The notes: a model not told the origin generated them from the letters alone. 64,000 bases of DNA from Brevundimonas naejangsanensis DSM 23858 (GCF_000421705.1 NZ_ATXN01000002.1:1-64000); one strand, 5' to 3'; shown: positions 13,340 through 24,460, counted from the first letter of the stretch. Numbers and translations: made by a program.

Positions 13340-14376
13340 CTGGCGGCTTGTCGTTCAGTCGCGGCGCCCGCGAGGCGGGCCTCGCGCCAGGCGGCGGTGG
13401 TGAGGGCAGGCAGCATGGCCACGGCGTCGGCGGCCTTGGCGCTGGAGGCGTTGCCCGACAGCATCCGCTTCTTCACCCCCTGGATGATGCCGATCAAGCG
13501 GAACAGGTTGAAGGCGAAGTGCCAGTGCAGGTCCGGCAGGGCGTCGCGGCCGGTGGCGGCGCAATACCGCAGGGCCATGTCGTCCAGCGACGGAATGCCC
13601 GCGGCCTCGAGGTCCAGACCGTTCAGCCCGGCGCGGCCGTCGGCGGGCAGGATCCAGTTCATGGCCATATAGGCGAAGTCGGCCAGCGGATCGCCCAGCG
13701 TCGCCAACTCCCAGTCCAGCACGGCGCGGACAGTCATGGAGTCGGGGGCGTAGATCAGGTTGTCGATGCGATAGTCGCCGTGGATGATGGCGGTGCGAGT
13801 TTGTTCCGGCGCCGTGCGCGGCAGGAAGTCGATCAGGCGCTCGACCTCGGGCAGGTCGTCGGTCTGGGCGGCGCGGTACTGTTTGGTCCAGCGGGCGACC
13901 TGGCGCTCGAAATAGTTGCCAGGGCGGCCGAAGTCCTCCAGCCCGGCGGCGACAGGATCGACGCTGTGCAGCCGGGCCAGCGTGTCGACCATGGCCTCAT
14001 AGGCGGCGCGGCGCTCGGACGGCGACAGGTCGGGCAGGGCGCCGTTCCAGAAGGTGCGGCCTTCGACCAGTTCCATCACATAGAAGGCCGAGCCGATGAC
14101 GGCGTCGTCCTGACACAGGGCCAGCGGTGCGGGCACTGGAAAGCCGGTCGGATGCAGGGCGCTGATCAGCCTGTATTCGCGCTCGACCGCATGGGCCGAG
14201 GGCAGCAGGGGGCCGAATGGGCGGCGACGCAGAACATAGTCCCGGCTGTCGACAGTCATCCGATAGGTCGGGTTCGACTGGCCGCCCGGGAACTTTTCCA
14301 GGCGGATGTCGGCGGGCGCGGCGGGCAGGACGCCAGCCAGCCATTGCCCCAGACGCGCGACGTCCAGATCGCTCAT
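13336..14376 (-). CDS. Phosphotransferase family protein (APH fold)
   Basis: A 346-residue aminoglycoside-phosphotransferase-fold protein. Kinase-like motifs are the N-terminal [10 protein letters not shown] loop, HGDYRIDNL (catalytic Asp) and [11 protein letters not shown] (metal Asp). This subgroup resembles the kinase half of mammalian ACAD10/ACAD11 and is nearly always next to an acyl-CoA dehydrogenase, as here, where the two overlap by 4 bases. The likely task is phosphorylating a 4-hydroxy-acyl-CoA-type intermediate so that it can enter beta-oxidation. It is not an antibiotic resistance gene on this evidence. Confidence 0.85.
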   Translation of the reverse strand: MSDLDVARLGQWLAGVLPAAPADIRLEKFPGGQSNPTYRMTVDSRDYVLRRRPFGPLLPSAHAVEREYRLISALHPTGFPVPAPLALCQDDAVIGSAFYVMELVEGRTFWNGALPDLSPSERRAAYEAMVDTLARLHSVDPVAAGLEDFGRPGNYFERQVARWTKQYRAAQTDDLPEVERLIDFLPRTAPEQTRTAIIHGDYRIDNLIYAPDSMTVRAVLDWELATLGDPLADFAYMAMNWILPADGRAGLNGLDLEAAGIPSLDDMALRYCAATGRDALPDLHWHFAFNLFRLIGIIQGVKKRMLSGNASSAKAADAVAMLPALTTAAWREARLAGAATERQAAS

Positions 14377-15623
14377 CGGGTCGCCTCAGCGTGGCGGGCG
14401 AACTCGGACCGGGCGATGGCGCGCGCGTGGACCTCGTCGGGACCGTCGGCGAAGCGCAGGGTGCGGATGCCCGCCCAGGCCGCCGCCAGTTCGAAGTCCT
14501 GGGACACGCCGCCGCCGCCGTGGGCCTGAATGGCGTCGTCGATGATGCGCAGGGCCATCATCGGCGCCTGGACCTTGATCATGGCGATCTCGTCCTTGGC
14601 CGCCTTGTTGCCCGCACGGTCCATCATGTCGGCGGCCTTCAGGCACAGCAGGCGCGTCATCTCGATGTCGATGCGGGCGCGGGCGACGCGCTCTTCCCAG
14701 ACCGAATGCTCGCCGATCCGCTTGCCGAAGGCGACGCGCGTCATCAGGCGGCGGGCCATCGCCTCCAGCGCTTCTTCGGCCGCGCCGATGGTGCGCATAC
14801 AGTGGTGGATGCGGCCCGGCCCCAGGCGCCCCTGCGCGATCTCGAAGCCGCGCCCCTCGCCCAGCAGGATGTTCTCGACCGGCACGCGCACGTCGGTCAG
14901 GCTGACCTCCATGTGGCCGTGCGGGGCGTGGTCATAGCCATAGACGCTGAGCGGCCGCTCGATCTTCACGCCCGGCGTATCCATCGGCACCAGGATCATC
15001 GACTGCTGGCGATAGGTCTTTTCGTCCGGGTCGGTTTTGCCCATGACGATGGCGACGCGGCAGCGCGGATCGCCCGCGCCTGACGACCACCATTTGCGGC
15101 CGTTGATGACATAGCAGTCGCCGTCGCGACGGATCTGCGTCTGGATATTGGTGGCGTCGGACGAGGCGACAGCCGGTTCGGTCATCAGGAAGGCCGAGCG
15201 GATCTCGCCGTTCATCAGCGGCGTCAACCACTTCGCCTTGTGCGAAGGCGTGCCGTAGCGGTGCAGCACCTCCATGTTGCCGGTGTCGGGCGCCGAGCAG
15301 TTGAACACCTCGCTGGCCCAGTCGATGCGGCCCATTTCCTCGGCGCACAGGGCGTATTCCAGGTTGGTCAGCCGCTCGCCCGTGAACTTGAAATCGTCCG
15401 GTTCGGCCATGCCTTCGGGCGCGGGCGGCATGAACAGGTTCCACAGCCCTGCGGCGCGCGCTTCGACCTTCAGCGCCTCGATCGAGGGCAGGGGCGCGGC
15501 CCAGCGGTCGCCCTGCGCCACCTCGGCGTGAACGGCGGCGACGCGTGGGCGCACCTTTTCGGCCATGAAGGCCCGGACGCGCGCCTGAAACGAACGCTCG
15601 CGTTCCGTCAGGGTGAAATCCAT
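14373..15623 (-). CDS. Acyl-CoA dehydrogenase family protein
   Basis: A 416-residue FAD enzyme of the acyl-CoA dehydrogenase fold. The N-terminal helices ([19 protein letters not shown]), the middle beta domain with [15 protein letters not shown], and the C-terminal bundle with [16 protein letters not shown] and [16 protein letters not shown] are in the expected order and length. It oxidises acyl-CoA thioesters to 2-enoyl-CoA, passing electrons to ETF. The 4-base overlap with the phosphotransferase gene matches the ACAD11-like arrangement. The exact chain-length preference cannot be told. Confidence 0.9.
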   Translation of the reverse strand: MDFTLTERERSFQARVRAFMAEKVRPRVAAVHAEVAQGDRWAAPLPSIEALKVEARAAGLWNLFMPPAPEGMAEPDDFKFTGERLTNLEYALCAEEMGRIDWASEVFNCSAPDTGNMEVLHRYGTPSHKAKWLTPLMNGEIRSAFLMTEPAVASSDATNIQTQIRRDGDCYVINGRKWWSSGAGDPRCRVAIVMGKTDPDEKTYRQQSMILVPMDTPGVKIERPLSVYGYDHAPHGHMEVSLTDVRVPVENILLGEGRGFEIAQGRLGPGRIHHCMRTIGAAEEALEAMARRLMTRVAFGKRIGEHSVWEERVARARIDIEMTRLLCLKAADMMDRAGNKAAKDEIAMIKVQAPMMALRIIDDAIQAHGGGGVSQDFELAAAWAGIRTLRFADGPDEVHARAIARSEFARHAEATR

Positions 15624-15750
15624 CGCTTAGCTCTCCTTGGATCAGGCCACGATACCGAGTCGGCTTTTCAACCGGTCGAAGATTCTCGACAGGCTTCACC
15701 ATGCCAGACCGTTCGTCATTTGAAATCGCTGGCGGGGTTCGAAGGCAGAG

Positions 15751-15783
15751 GGCGCGCTCCCGCCTGGCGTGGGAGAGCGCGCC
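15751..15783. terminator. Hairpin downstream of cupin gene
   Basis: GGCGCGCTCCC and GGGAGAGCGCGCC pair across a nine-base loop, with a two-base bulge. It lies just beyond the stop of the leftward cupin gene. No T run follows, so termination is only likely. Confidence 0.4.
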
Positions 15784-15795
15784 GGTCGCCTGAGC

Positions 15796-16185
15796 CTATT
15801 CCGAGGTCTTGCCGTCGAAATGCTCTTCGGACTCGTCGGCCTTGGTCGGGTGGACCACGTCGTGGCGATGCTCCGGCGGGCCATAGAGGGTGTAGAGCTT
15901 CAGCGGCTCCGAGCCCGTGTTGATCAGGTTGTGGCGGGCTCCGGCGGGAACAATGACGCCGGACTCGGCCTGGGCAGGGCGCGATTGCCCGTCGATGACG
16001 ATCTGTCCTTCGCCCTGTTCGATGCGGAAGAACTGGTCGTGGCCCTCATGGACCTCTTCGCCGATCTCTTCGCCTGGCTGAAGCGTCATCAGCACCAGTT
16101 GCAGGTGACGGCCGGTGTAGAGCACGCGGCGATAGTCGTCGTTGTCGAGCGTGGCCCGTTCGATGTCGTCGAGATAGCCTTGCAT
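15796..16185 (-). CDS. Cupin domain protein
   Basis: A 129-residue single-domain cupin. Motif 1 (GEEIGEEVHEGHDQFFRIEQG, near residues 38-58) carries the His/Glu metal ligands, and motif 2 (VPAGARHNLINTG) the final His. The metal site looks complete, so it could be an isomerase or dioxygenase, or only a binding protein. There is no signal peptide. It stands alone and leftward between the acyl-CoA dehydrogenase and citrate synthase genes. Confidence 0.82.
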   Translation of the reverse strand: MQGYLDDIERATLDNDDYRRVLYTGRHLQLVLMTLQPGEEIGEEVHEGHDQFFRIEQGEGQIVIDGQSRPAQAESGVIVPAGARHNLINTGSEPLKLYTLYGPPEHRHDVVHPTKADESEEHFDGKTSE

Positions 16186-16270
16186 GGCGGATCCTCATGA
16201 AGAAGAACTGGGAGAGTTCGACTCTTAGCGCGCCTGATGCGGCCGGGTCTTGATCTTTCGCAAAGCCAAG

Positions 16271-16301
16271 AAAAAACGCCGGAGCTCTCGCCCCGGCGTT
16301 T
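16271..16301 (-). terminator. Rho-independent terminator of gltA
   Basis: On the minus strand AACGCCGG and CCGGCGTT flank a short loop and are followed by a T run (plus-strand A run from 16271). It lies 25 bases beyond the gltA stop. Confidence 0.85.
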
Positions 16302-16325
16302 GTGCAGTCTTACGCTTTTGATCTC

Positions 16326-17627
<1,302 letters not shown>

Positions 17628-17692
17628 CTAGGCCCCTTGTTCTTCCTTGGACCGGCGCGGGGAGGCGGTCGGCCTGAGTTGGTTATGGGTGA

Positions 17693-19123
17693 TCACTTAG
17701 TCTGTTGCAGCGCATCATCCAAGCGTCCGAGACTTTCGTTATGCCCGAGAGCGCAAAGAGTTCGCGCGATATCGGGCGAGGCCGAACCGCCCGTCAAGGC
17801 TGCGCGCATGGAAGGTCCTATTTTTCCGAAGCCTACGCCTTCTTCCTCCGCAAAGGCCTTAAGTTCGGCTTCAAGGGCGAAGACGTCCCAGCTCTGGAAA
17901 AGATTCAGACGTTCACGCAGTCGTGAGATTCTCTGCCGGCTTTCGCCCTGCAGCAAACCGGCCGATTTCTCGTTGAGCGCGAGTGGACGCGCCTGCAACA
18001 CGAATGCCGTTTGATCCGCCAGCTCAGGGATGGTTTTGGCGCGATCCTTGACGAAAGGCATGGCCCGCAGAAGCCGTTCCTCGTCGTCCGGCTCCAGCGA
18101 ACGGCCGCGCGCCAGATGGGCGTCAAGTGTGAGCTTGGCGAGGCGGTCGTCGTCCGCCAGCCGCAGCCAGTGGGCGTTGACGTGGGCCAGTTTGTCGAAG
18201 TCCAGCCGGGCTGGCGCCTTGTTGACGCCCGCCAGGTCGAACCATTCCAGCGCCTGCTCGTCACTGAACAGCTCGTCGTCGCCGTGCGCCCAGCCGAGGC
18301 GGGCCAGATAGTTGCGCATGGCTTCGGGCAGATAACCCATGTCAGCGTATTCGTGCACGGCCTGGGCGCCGTGGCGCTTGGACAGCTTGGCGCCGTCCGG
18401 ACCGTGGATCAGGGGGATGTGGGCGAAGGTCGGCCGCGTCCAGCCGAGGGCGTCGTAGATCAGGCTCTGACGGGCCGCGTTGTTCAGATGGTCGTCGCCG
18501 CGGATGACGTGGGTCACGCCCATGTCGTGGTCGTCCACCACCACCGCCAGATTATAGGTCGGCGCCCCGTCCGAGCGCAGGATGACAAGGTCGTCCAGCG
18601 ACGCCGATTCCCAGCGCACCGTCCCCTGCACGGCGTCGTCGACCATGACGGCCTGATCCAACGGGCGGCGGAAGCGCACCGTGTGCGGCTTGGCCAGATC
18701 ATCGACGCTGGGCTCGCGGTCGCGCCAGGGCGAGACGAAGTCGCGACCCTCGGCCTTGGCCTGGTCGCGCAGGGCCGTGGTCTCGTCCGCCGTCAGGAAG
18801 TCGCGATAGGCGTGACCCGTCGCCAGCAGTTCGTTGATCACCTCGCGGTGACGGTCGGCGCGAGCGAACTGGAAGACAGGCTCTTCGTCGCCGAACAGTT
18901 CGAGCCAGGACAGGCCGTCGAAGATGGCCTTCACCGCCTCATCCGTCGAACGCTCTCGGTCGGTGTCCTCGATACGGATCAGGAATTTGCCGCCGCGCCC
19001 CTTGGCGTACAGCCAATTGAATAACGCAGTTCTCGCCCCGCCGATATGCAGATAGCCTGTGGGCGAGGGGGCGAAGCGGGTGACGACGGTCGACGAGGGT
19101 GAGGTCATAGAGGCAGCATCCAT
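17693..19123 (-). CDS. gltX: Glutamyl-tRNA synthetase
   Basis: A 476-residue class I aminoacyl-tRNA synthetase that charges tRNA with glutamate. The HIGH-type motif reads HIGG (26-29, in PSPTGYLHIGG), and the KMSKS-type motif is KLSKRHG near residue 250. The C-terminal anticodon-binding region is complete. An internal ATG at 19108 would remove five residues and is an equally good start. Alphaproteobacteria often have a second, GluQ-charging copy; which one this is cannot be told here. It diverges from comEC. Confidence 0.95.
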   Translation of the reverse strand: MDAASMTSPSSTVVTRFAPSPTGYLHIGGARTALFNWLYAKGRGGKFLIRIEDTDRERSTDEAVKAIFDGLSWLELFGDEEPVFQFARADRHREVINELLATGHAYRDFLTADETTALRDQAKAEGRDFVSPWRDREPSVDDLAKPHTVRFRRPLDQAVMVDDAVQGTVRWESASLDDLVILRSDGAPTYNLAVVVDDHDMGVTHVIRGDDHLNNAARQSLIYDALGWTRPTFAHIPLIHGPDGAKLSKRHGAQAVHEYADMGYLPEAMRNYLARLGWAHGDDELFSDEQALEWFDLAGVNKAPARLDFDKLAHVNAHWLRLADDDRLAKLTLDAHLARGRSLEPDDEERLLRAMPFVKDRAKTIPELADQTAFVLQARPLALNEKSAGLLQGESRQRISRLRERLNLFQSWDVFALEAELKAFAEEEGVGFGKIGPSMRAALTGGSASPDIARTLCALGHNESLGRLDDALQQTK

Positions 19124-19166
19124 AGGGCAGGGTCTTATACGCCCGCCCGTGGGGAAGCGAACCCTT

Positions 19167-21257
19167 ATGGCTGGGTTATTTGCCAGTCTGGTCGCAGATG
19201 CACGGGCGCAGGCCGAACGCTGGCCGTTGTGGTCGTCCGTCTGCTTCGGCGCCGGATGCGGGGCCTATTTCACGCTGAAGGACGAGCCGACGACCTGGCC
19301 TCTGGTGCTGGGCGCCGCCGTCTTGCTCGGCGCCTGGATCGTCAGTCGGGCCAGAGGCGCGCCGCGCTGGGCGACCCTGATCCTGCTGATGCTGGCCTGT
19401 TTCGCGGGCGGACTGGCGGTGGCCAAGCTGAGAACAGACGCTGTGGCGGCGCCGATCGCCCCTGCGGACATGGCGCCGACCCAGGTGGAGGGCTGGGTCA
19501 TGGATGTGGATTCGTCCGGCCAGAATGGGGCGCGCGTGGTGGTGGCGCCTGTGCGCGTGCGGGGTCTGGCGCCTGAGCAGACGCCCGAGCGGCTGCGCGT
19601 GACGGTGAAGGGGACGCCCCCGCCGCCCGGCGCGCCGATCCGGGTGTTCGGCATCCTGAACCCGCCGCCGCCGCCCGCCAGTCCCGGAGCCTACGATTTC
19701 GGCCGCAACGCCTATTTCAAGGGGATGGGCGGGATCCTGTTCGCCCTGGGCCCGACGCGTCCGGCGGTACTCGCCCCGCCGCCGTGGCGGGTCAGGGCGG
19801 CGATGAAGGTCAATGCCGTACGCTACGCCCTGGCTGAGCGGATCGTGGCGCGTCTGGGCGAGCGGACCGGCGGGGTGGCAGCGGCCATGACGACCGGTCA
19901 CGAGACGTGGATCCAGGATCCGGATCTGGACGCCATGCGCGATTCCGGGCTGGCGCATATCCTGTCGATCTCGGGCCTGCATATGGCGGTCGTGGGCGGC
20001 TTCGTTTTCTTTGCGGTCCGCCTTCTGGTTGCGGCGTGGCCGTGGCTGGCGTTGCGTGTGTCGGGCAAGAAGGCGGCGGCGATTGCGGGGTTGATCGCGG
20101 TCGGGACCTATCTGGTCATCTCGGGCGCGCCGCCCCCGGCTGAACGCGCCGCGATTACGGCGTCGATCGCCTTTCTGGCGATACTGACGGATAGGCAGGC
20201 CGTGACCATGCGGGCGCTCTCGGCAGCGGCCTTTGTCGTCCTGTTGCTACGGCCCGAGGCCGTCGTGACGCCGGGGTTCCAGATGTCGTTCGCGGCGACG
20301 GCGGCTCTGGTTGCCCTGGTCGAGGTCTGGCCGCGTCGCGTCCGCGAACTGTCCGTTCCCTGGCCGATCGCCGCCGTTCAAAGGTTTGCAAGCTGGGTGA
20401 TGGCCGCCTGCGCCGCCAGTCTGGTGGCGGGGATGGCGACCGGGCCGTTCGCCATGCAGCACTTCAATCGCACGGCCGTCTATGGGCTGATCGCCAATAT
20501 GGCGACGGCGCCGCTGGCGGATTTCGTCATGATGCCCATGCTGGCGTTGGGTGCGGCGCTGGAGCCGCTGGGGCTGGGCGCGCCCTTCCTGTGGGCGGCG
20601 GGTCAGTCGGTGGACGCCATGCTGGCGATCGGACATTGGGCGGCCAATCTGCCCGGCGCAGTGAAGGCGATTTCCAGCGCCCCTGCGGCGGCCCTGCCGG
20701 TCGCCTTTCTGGGTATATTGTTCATGTGCCTGTGGCGCGGATGGTGGCGGTTGCTGGGGCTGCCTTTTGCGGCCGCTGTGCTGATCTGGCCGCGCGCGGC
20801 GCCGCCGGATATCTGGATCGGCGATGGTGGAGCGAATGCGGCCTATCGGCTGGAAAGCGAGGCGGTTGTGGTGCGGCCTGCGGTTCGCAGGTTCGCCATC
20901 GATCTGTGGTCCCGGAGACGAGGGCTGGAGCCCGTCGCGCGGTCGCCCGAGGGTTGGGTCTGTAAGCGTTCTTTCTGTGCGCCGGACGGCGGAACGGGGC
21001 CGCTGGCGCTGTGGTGGGGCAAGGCGGCGCCGACGGCCGAGCAGTTGGATCAGATGTGCCGTAGCGCGCAGGTTGTCAGCGTGCGCGCCGTGATCACAAC
21101 CCTGCCGTCGTCATGCCAAGGGCGATTGGTGCTGGACGGCGCCGACTATGCGCGCGGCGGTTCGGTGGAGTTATGGCGCGATGACGCCGGCGGCTGGCGC
21201 GCCTTGTGGGCGGCCGAAGTGCGGGGCAGGCGGCCGTGGAGCGGGCCTCTCTCTTAA
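19167..21257 (+). CDS. comEC: ComEC/Rec2 family DNA-uptake channel protein
   Basis: A 696-residue inner-membrane protein. An N-terminal DUF4131-like region comes first, then an OB-type segment (VEGWVMDVDSSGQNGARVVV) and the polytopic competence domain with HILSISGLHMAVVGG (near residue 270) and ISGAPPPAERAAI. In competent bacteria ComEC carries single-stranded DNA into the cytoplasm. The C-terminal region after IWIGDGGANAA lacks the His/Asp metal residues of a working metallo-beta-lactamase nuclease domain and looks degenerate. I chose the ATG at 19167 because upstream codons overlap the gltX start region. Confidence 0.88.
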   Translation: MAGLFASLVADARAQAERWPLWSSVCFGAGCGAYFTLKDEPTTWPLVLGAAVLLGAWIVSRARGAPRWATLILLMLACFAGGLAVAKLRTDAVAAPIAPADMAPTQVEGWVMDVDSSGQNGARVVVAPVRVRGLAPEQTPERLRVTVKGTPPPPGAPIRVFGILNPPPPPASPGAYDFGRNAYFKGMGGILFALGPTRPAVLAPPPWRVRAAMKVNAVRYALAERIVARLGERTGGVAAAMTTGHETWIQDPDLDAMRDSGLAHILSISGLHMAVVGGFVFFAVRLLVAAWPWLALRVSGKKAAAIAGLIAVGTYLVISGAPPPAERAAITASIAFLAILTDRQAVTMRALSAAAFVVLLLRPEAVVTPGFQMSFAATAALVALVEVWPRRVRELSVPWPIAAVQRFASWVMAACAASLVAGMATGPFAMQHFNRTAVYGLIANMATAPLADFVMMPMLALGAALEPLGLGAPFLWAAGQSVDAMLAIGHWAANLPGAVKAISSAPAAALPVAFLGILFMCLWRGWWRLLGLPFAAAVLIWPRAAPPDIWIGDGGANAAYRLESEAVVVRPAVRRFAIDLWSRRRGLEPVARSPEGWVCKRSFCAPDGGTGPLALWWGKAAPTAEQLDQMCRSAQVVSVRAVITTLPSSCQGRLVLDGADYARGGSVELWRDDAGGWRALWAAEVRGRRPWSGPLS

Positions 21258-21260
21258 CCC

Positions 21261-21390
21261 GCTCATCCCGGCGGACGCCGGGATCCAGTAAGAGCCACAT
21301 GTATTGTCGCTGGCCAGGGGAGGCCGGCGGACAATCAAACGGCTCCGCTTGCGGCCAAAGCACTGGGTCCCGGCGTCCGCCGGGATGAGC
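21261..21390. repeat. Inverted-repeat element with 29-base ends
   Basis: The ends GCTCATCCCGGCGGACGCCG... (21261-21289) and its complement (21362-21390) match at 28 of 29 bases and enclose 72 bases. Each end holds its own hairpin, CCCGGCG-GA-CGCCGGG. It fills the gap between convergent comEC and lexA and looks like a dispersed non-coding element (REP or MITE type). Confidence 0.75.
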
Positions 21391-21425
21391 GGAAAGAAGG
21401 CGCGCGTGGGGCCTCTGCCCCGTCC

Positions 21426-22130
21426 TCAGTGATATCGGCGCAGCAGGCCGACCAGCTTGCCCTGAACCTCGACCTGATCGGGGCCGAAGATGCGGGTCTC
21501 ATAGGCGCTGTTGGCGGGTTCCAGCGCGATGGATTGGCCCTTCTTGCGCAGGCGTTTCAGCGTGGCTTCCTCGCCCTCGACCAGGGCGACGACGATTTCG
21601 CCGGAAGAGGCGTTCTCGACTCGCTTGATGATGACGGTATCGCCGTCGAGGATACCGGCCTCGATCATGGAATCGCCTTCGATTTCCAGCAGATAGTGTT
21701 CGCCCGCGCCCAGCATGGCTTCGGGGACCGGCAGGCGCTCGCGTTCGTGCTGGATGGCGGCGATGGGGGTGCCGGCGGCGATCTTGCCCAACAGGGGAAG
21801 GTCGCGGACATCGTTGGCGGCCTCGGCGACGGACGGGCGCGGGTTGAGGCCGCCGCCCTGGATCACGTCGGGCTTGAAGGGGGCGCGTCCCTTGGCCGGA
21901 GCAGCGGTCGTCGCCTGTTCTGGCAGTTTCACCACCTCCAGCGCGCGAGCGCGGTGGGCCAGACGGCGGATGAAGCCGCGTTCCTCAAGCGCCGTGATCA
22001 GGCGGTGGATGCCCGACTTGGACGCCAGGTCCAGCGCCTCCTTCATCTCGTCGAAGGAGGGCGACACGCCCGTTTCCCGAATGCGCTCATGAATGAACAT
22101 CAGGAGTTCGTGCTGTTTCTTCGTGAGCAT
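21426..22130 (-). CDS. lexA: LexA repressor
   Basis: A 234-residue SOS repressor and self-cleaving serine protease. The N-terminal winged helix-turn-helix spans about residues 1-65 (recognition around [22 protein letters not shown]). The cleavage site is Ala119-Gly120 (KIAAGTP), with catalytic Ser154 (GDSM) and Lys192 (ATLKRL). The linker of about 45 residues is longer than in E. coli LexA, as in other alphaproteobacteria. Two perfect GTTC-N7-GTTC operators lie upstream, so it represses itself. It is released when RecA-bound single-stranded DNA triggers cleavage. Confidence 0.97.
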   Translation of the reverse strand: MLTKKQHELLMFIHERIRETGVSPSFDEMKEALDLASKSGIHRLITALEERGFIRRLAHRARALEVVKLPEQATTAAPAKGRAPFKPDVIQGGGLNPRPSVAEAANDVRDLPLLGKIAAGTPIAAIQHERERLPVPEAMLGAGEHYLLEIEGDSMIEAGILDGDTVIIKRVENASSGEIVVALVEGEEATLKRLRKKGQSIALEPANSAYETRIFGPDQVEVQGKLVGLLRRYH

Positions 22131-22143
22131 GGCGGCGAATCCA

Positions 22144-22158
22144 GAACAAGGCGTGAAC
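22144..22158 (-). promoter_or_regulatory. LexA operator 1 of lexA
   Basis: The plus strand reads GAAC-AAGGCGT-GAAC, the exact complement of the alphaproteobacterial SOS box, 14 bases before the lexA start. Confidence 0.9.
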
Positions 22159-22168
22159 CGTTGGTGAT

Positions 22169-22183
22169 GTTCTGTAAGTGTTC
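22169..22183 (+). promoter_or_regulatory. LexA operator 2 of lexA
   Basis: GTTC-TGTAAGT-GTTC is an exact SOS box in the opposite direction to operator 1, 39 bases before the lexA start. The two sites lie 25 bases apart, start to start. Confidence 0.9.
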
Positions 22184-22249
22184 TGGTTAAAAGTCAACTA
22201 ACGCCACGCTGGCCCCCGCGCCCGTCGCCGGACGGACGCGGGGAGGCTC

Positions 22250-24343
22250 TTACTGCGCCGTCGTGGTCGGGGCGCCGTCCTTATAGCGTTCGAACCACTC
22301 GATCATGGCGTTCATGCGCGCGGCGTTCTGGGACGGGCGAACGGCCAGGCTGTGGCCGACGCCGGGGATCTTCACCAGGGCCGTGGGCACACCGCGCAGT
22401 TGCAGGGCGGTGTAGTACTGCTCCGACTCGCTGACCGGGGTGCGGTAGTCCTCGTCGCCGACGACGACCATCGTCGGGGTCTTGACGTTGCCGACCAGTG
22501 AGAGCGGCGACCGGCGCCAATAGGCCTCCGGGTTCTCCCACGGGAACTCGCCGAACCAGTAGCGGGCGAAGAAGGCGGGATTGTCGGCGGTCAGCACGAA
22601 GCTGGCCCAGTCGATGACGGGCTTCTGGACCACGGCGGCCTTGAAGCGGTCGGTCTTGCCGACGATCCAACTGGTCAGCACGCCGCCGCCCGAGCCGCCG
22701 GTGACGAACAGGCGGTTGGGATCGGCGATCCCCTGAGCGATGATGGCGTCGACGCTGCTGATCAGGTCGTCATAGTCGTTCGACGGATAGTTGTGGTGGA
22801 TCAGGTTGGCGAACTCGTCCCCATAGGAGGTCGAGCCGCGCGGGTTGACCGACAGCACGGCGTATCCGGCGGCTGCGAACAGCTGATTGTCGGTTGCGAA
22901 GTGCGGGCCATAGGCGGCGAACGGGCCGCCATGGATTTCCAGCACCAGCGGATAGCTCTGGCCCTCGACGTAGTCGGCCGGCAGGGTCAGCCAGCTTTCG
23001 ACCGCGCGCTGGTCGTGAGACGAGGCGACCTGGATGCGGCGCACCTCGCCCAGGCGGCGGGCGCTGAGGAAGTCCGCGTTCAGGCGGGTCAGCTGAGTGC
23101 TGCGGCCGCCCTTCAGGACGTGGACATCGGCCGGACGCATCGGCGTGCCGCGCGTAAAGGCGATGGCGCCGTCGTCGGCCACGGTGAAATCGCCGCCGGT
23201 GTAGGGACGGCCGAAATCGTCGCCCGTCAGGTCTTCGATCAGGGTGGTGACGGCGCCGTCCAGCGAGACGCGGGCGACCTTGGTGCGCCCCTGATCGTCA
23301 TAGGCGACATACACCGAGCGGCCGTCGCGGCTCCACACCGGCGATTTGACCGAGCGGTCCAGATTCGGCGTCAGCACGCGGCTGTTCGAGCCGTCGGCGT
23401 CCATCACATAGAGGCGGGTGTTATGATAGCCCATCCGCTGGTCGTCATAGCCGAGATAGGCGATGCGGCGTCCGTCGGGTGAGGCGACGGGCGAGTTGTC
23501 CGGCCCGGCGCGGCTGGTCAGGGCGGTCAGGCCGCCAGTCTGCACGTCCAGGGCGAAGACTTCGCTGTCGGCGGCTTCGCGCTGCCAGTCGGGTCGACGG
23601 TTGGCGCTGAGATAGAGGGTGCGGGAATCAGCCGACCAGGACAGACCGCCGCCGTGATTGAAGTCTCCGTGAGTCAGTTGGCGCGCGCCGCCGCCCTGGG
23701 CGCCGACGACGAAGACATGGCGGAAACCGGGCTTGAGATAGCCCTGACCGTCCGAGCGGTACGAGACGGTGTCGATAATCTCCAGCGGCGGGGCCCATTT
23801 GGCGCCTTCGGGCTTGGGCAGCGGCGAGCCGATCTTGGGCTTGTCGCCGGGAACCAGGACCGAATAGGCCAACTGCTCGCCGTTGGGCGACCAGCTGATG
23901 CTGGACGGGGTGTTGGGCAGGTTGGTGACGCGGACCGCTTCACCCGACGCCATCCAGCGCACGAAAAGTTGCGGCGCGCCGCCCTCGGCGTTCGAGATGT
24001 AGGACAGGCGCGTTCCATCCGGCGACCAGCGCGGCTGGCGGTGGGAACCGGCCGAAGCGATTAGCGGCGTGTGTTGGCCCGTCTTCACGTCGATCAGCCA
24101 GATGGTCGGACGCATCTGATCGGTCATGATGTCGGCCGTCTGGCGCACATAGGCGATCCGGCTGCCGTCGGGGCTGATCTGGGCGTCGGAGGCGACCTCC
24201 ATGCCGAACAGGTCCTGGGCGGTGAACAGGCCGCGGTCGGCAGAGGGCAGGGCGGCCTGAGCAACAGCAGGCGCAGTTTGCGCGAGCGCCGGCGCATGGG
24301 CGCTAAGGATCAGGGCGCAGGCGGCCCAGGCGAACTTGTTCAT
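22250..24343 (-). CDS. S9 family prolyl oligopeptidase-type peptidase
   Basis: A 697-residue exported serine peptidase with a signal peptide (cut near residue 21, HAPALAQ). Residues about 45-420 form WD40/PD40-like beta-propeller repeats (SPDGSRIAYV, SPDGTRLSYI and similar). The C-terminal alpha/beta-hydrolase domain contains Ser551 (GGSGGG), Asp632 (GDEDYRTP) and His664 (GVGHSL). It should cleave short peptides in the periplasm, as dipeptidyl or acylaminoacyl peptidases do. It is leftward, upstream of lexA, but separated from it by the SOS operators. Confidence 0.92.
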   Translation of the reverse strand: MNKFAWAACALILSAHAPALAQTAPAVAQAALPSADRGLFTAQDLFGMEVASDAQISPDGSRIAYVRQTADIMTDQMRPTIWLIDVKTGQHTPLIASAGSHRQPRWSPDGTRLSYISNAEGGAPQLFVRWMASGEAVRVTNLPNTPSSISWSPNGEQLAYSVLVPGDKPKIGSPLPKPEGAKWAPPLEIIDTVSYRSDGQGYLKPGFRHVFVVGAQGGGARQLTHGDFNHGGGLSWSADSRTLYLSANRRPDWQREAADSEVFALDVQTGGLTALTSRAGPDNSPVASPDGRRIAYLGYDDQRMGYHNTRLYVMDADGSNSRVLTPNLDRSVKSPVWSRDGRSVYVAYDDQGRTKVARVSLDGAVTTLIEDLTGDDFGRPYTGGDFTVADDGAIAFTRGTPMRPADVHVLKGGRSTQLTRLNADFLSARRLGEVRRIQVASSHDQRAVESWLTLPADYVEGQSYPLVLEIHGGPFAAYGPHFATDNQLFAAAGYAVLSVNPRGSTSYGDEFANLIHHNYPSNDYDDLISSVDAIIAQGIADPNRLFVTGGSGGGVLTSWIVGKTDRFKAAVVQKPVIDWASFVLTADNPAFFARYWFGEFPWENPEAYWRRSPLSLVGNVKTPTMVVVGDEDYRTPVSESEQYYTALQLRGVPTALVKIPGVGHSLAVRPSQNAARMNAMIEWFERYKDGAPTTTAQ

Positions 24344-24404
24344 ATGAATCCCCCTCTGAACTGACAGGGATCATAGGAAGACGCGAGGCGACGACAAGAT
24401 ACGG

Positions 24405-24433
24405 AAAAGGCCGCCGGAACGAATCCGACGGCC
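24405..24433 (-). terminator. Terminator of the autotransporter gene
   Basis: On the minus strand GGCCGTCGGA, loop TTCGT, TCCGGCGGCC (24409-24433), then TTTT. The ten-base stem follows the stop of the leftward autotransporter gene. Confidence 0.85.
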
Positions 24434-24460
24434 CGTTTTGATCCGAATCCCGAAGAAGAA

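Noticed and set aside
13336..14376. Aminoglycoside resistance kinase
   Set aside because: The fold is shared, but the 4-base overlap with an acyl-CoA dehydrogenase places it in the ACAD10/11-like metabolic group.
13324..14529. Long rightward frame of 401 residues
   Set aside because: Antisense to the phosphotransferase gene, with Gly/Gln/Arg-rich low-complexity translation typical of shadow frames in high-GC DNA.
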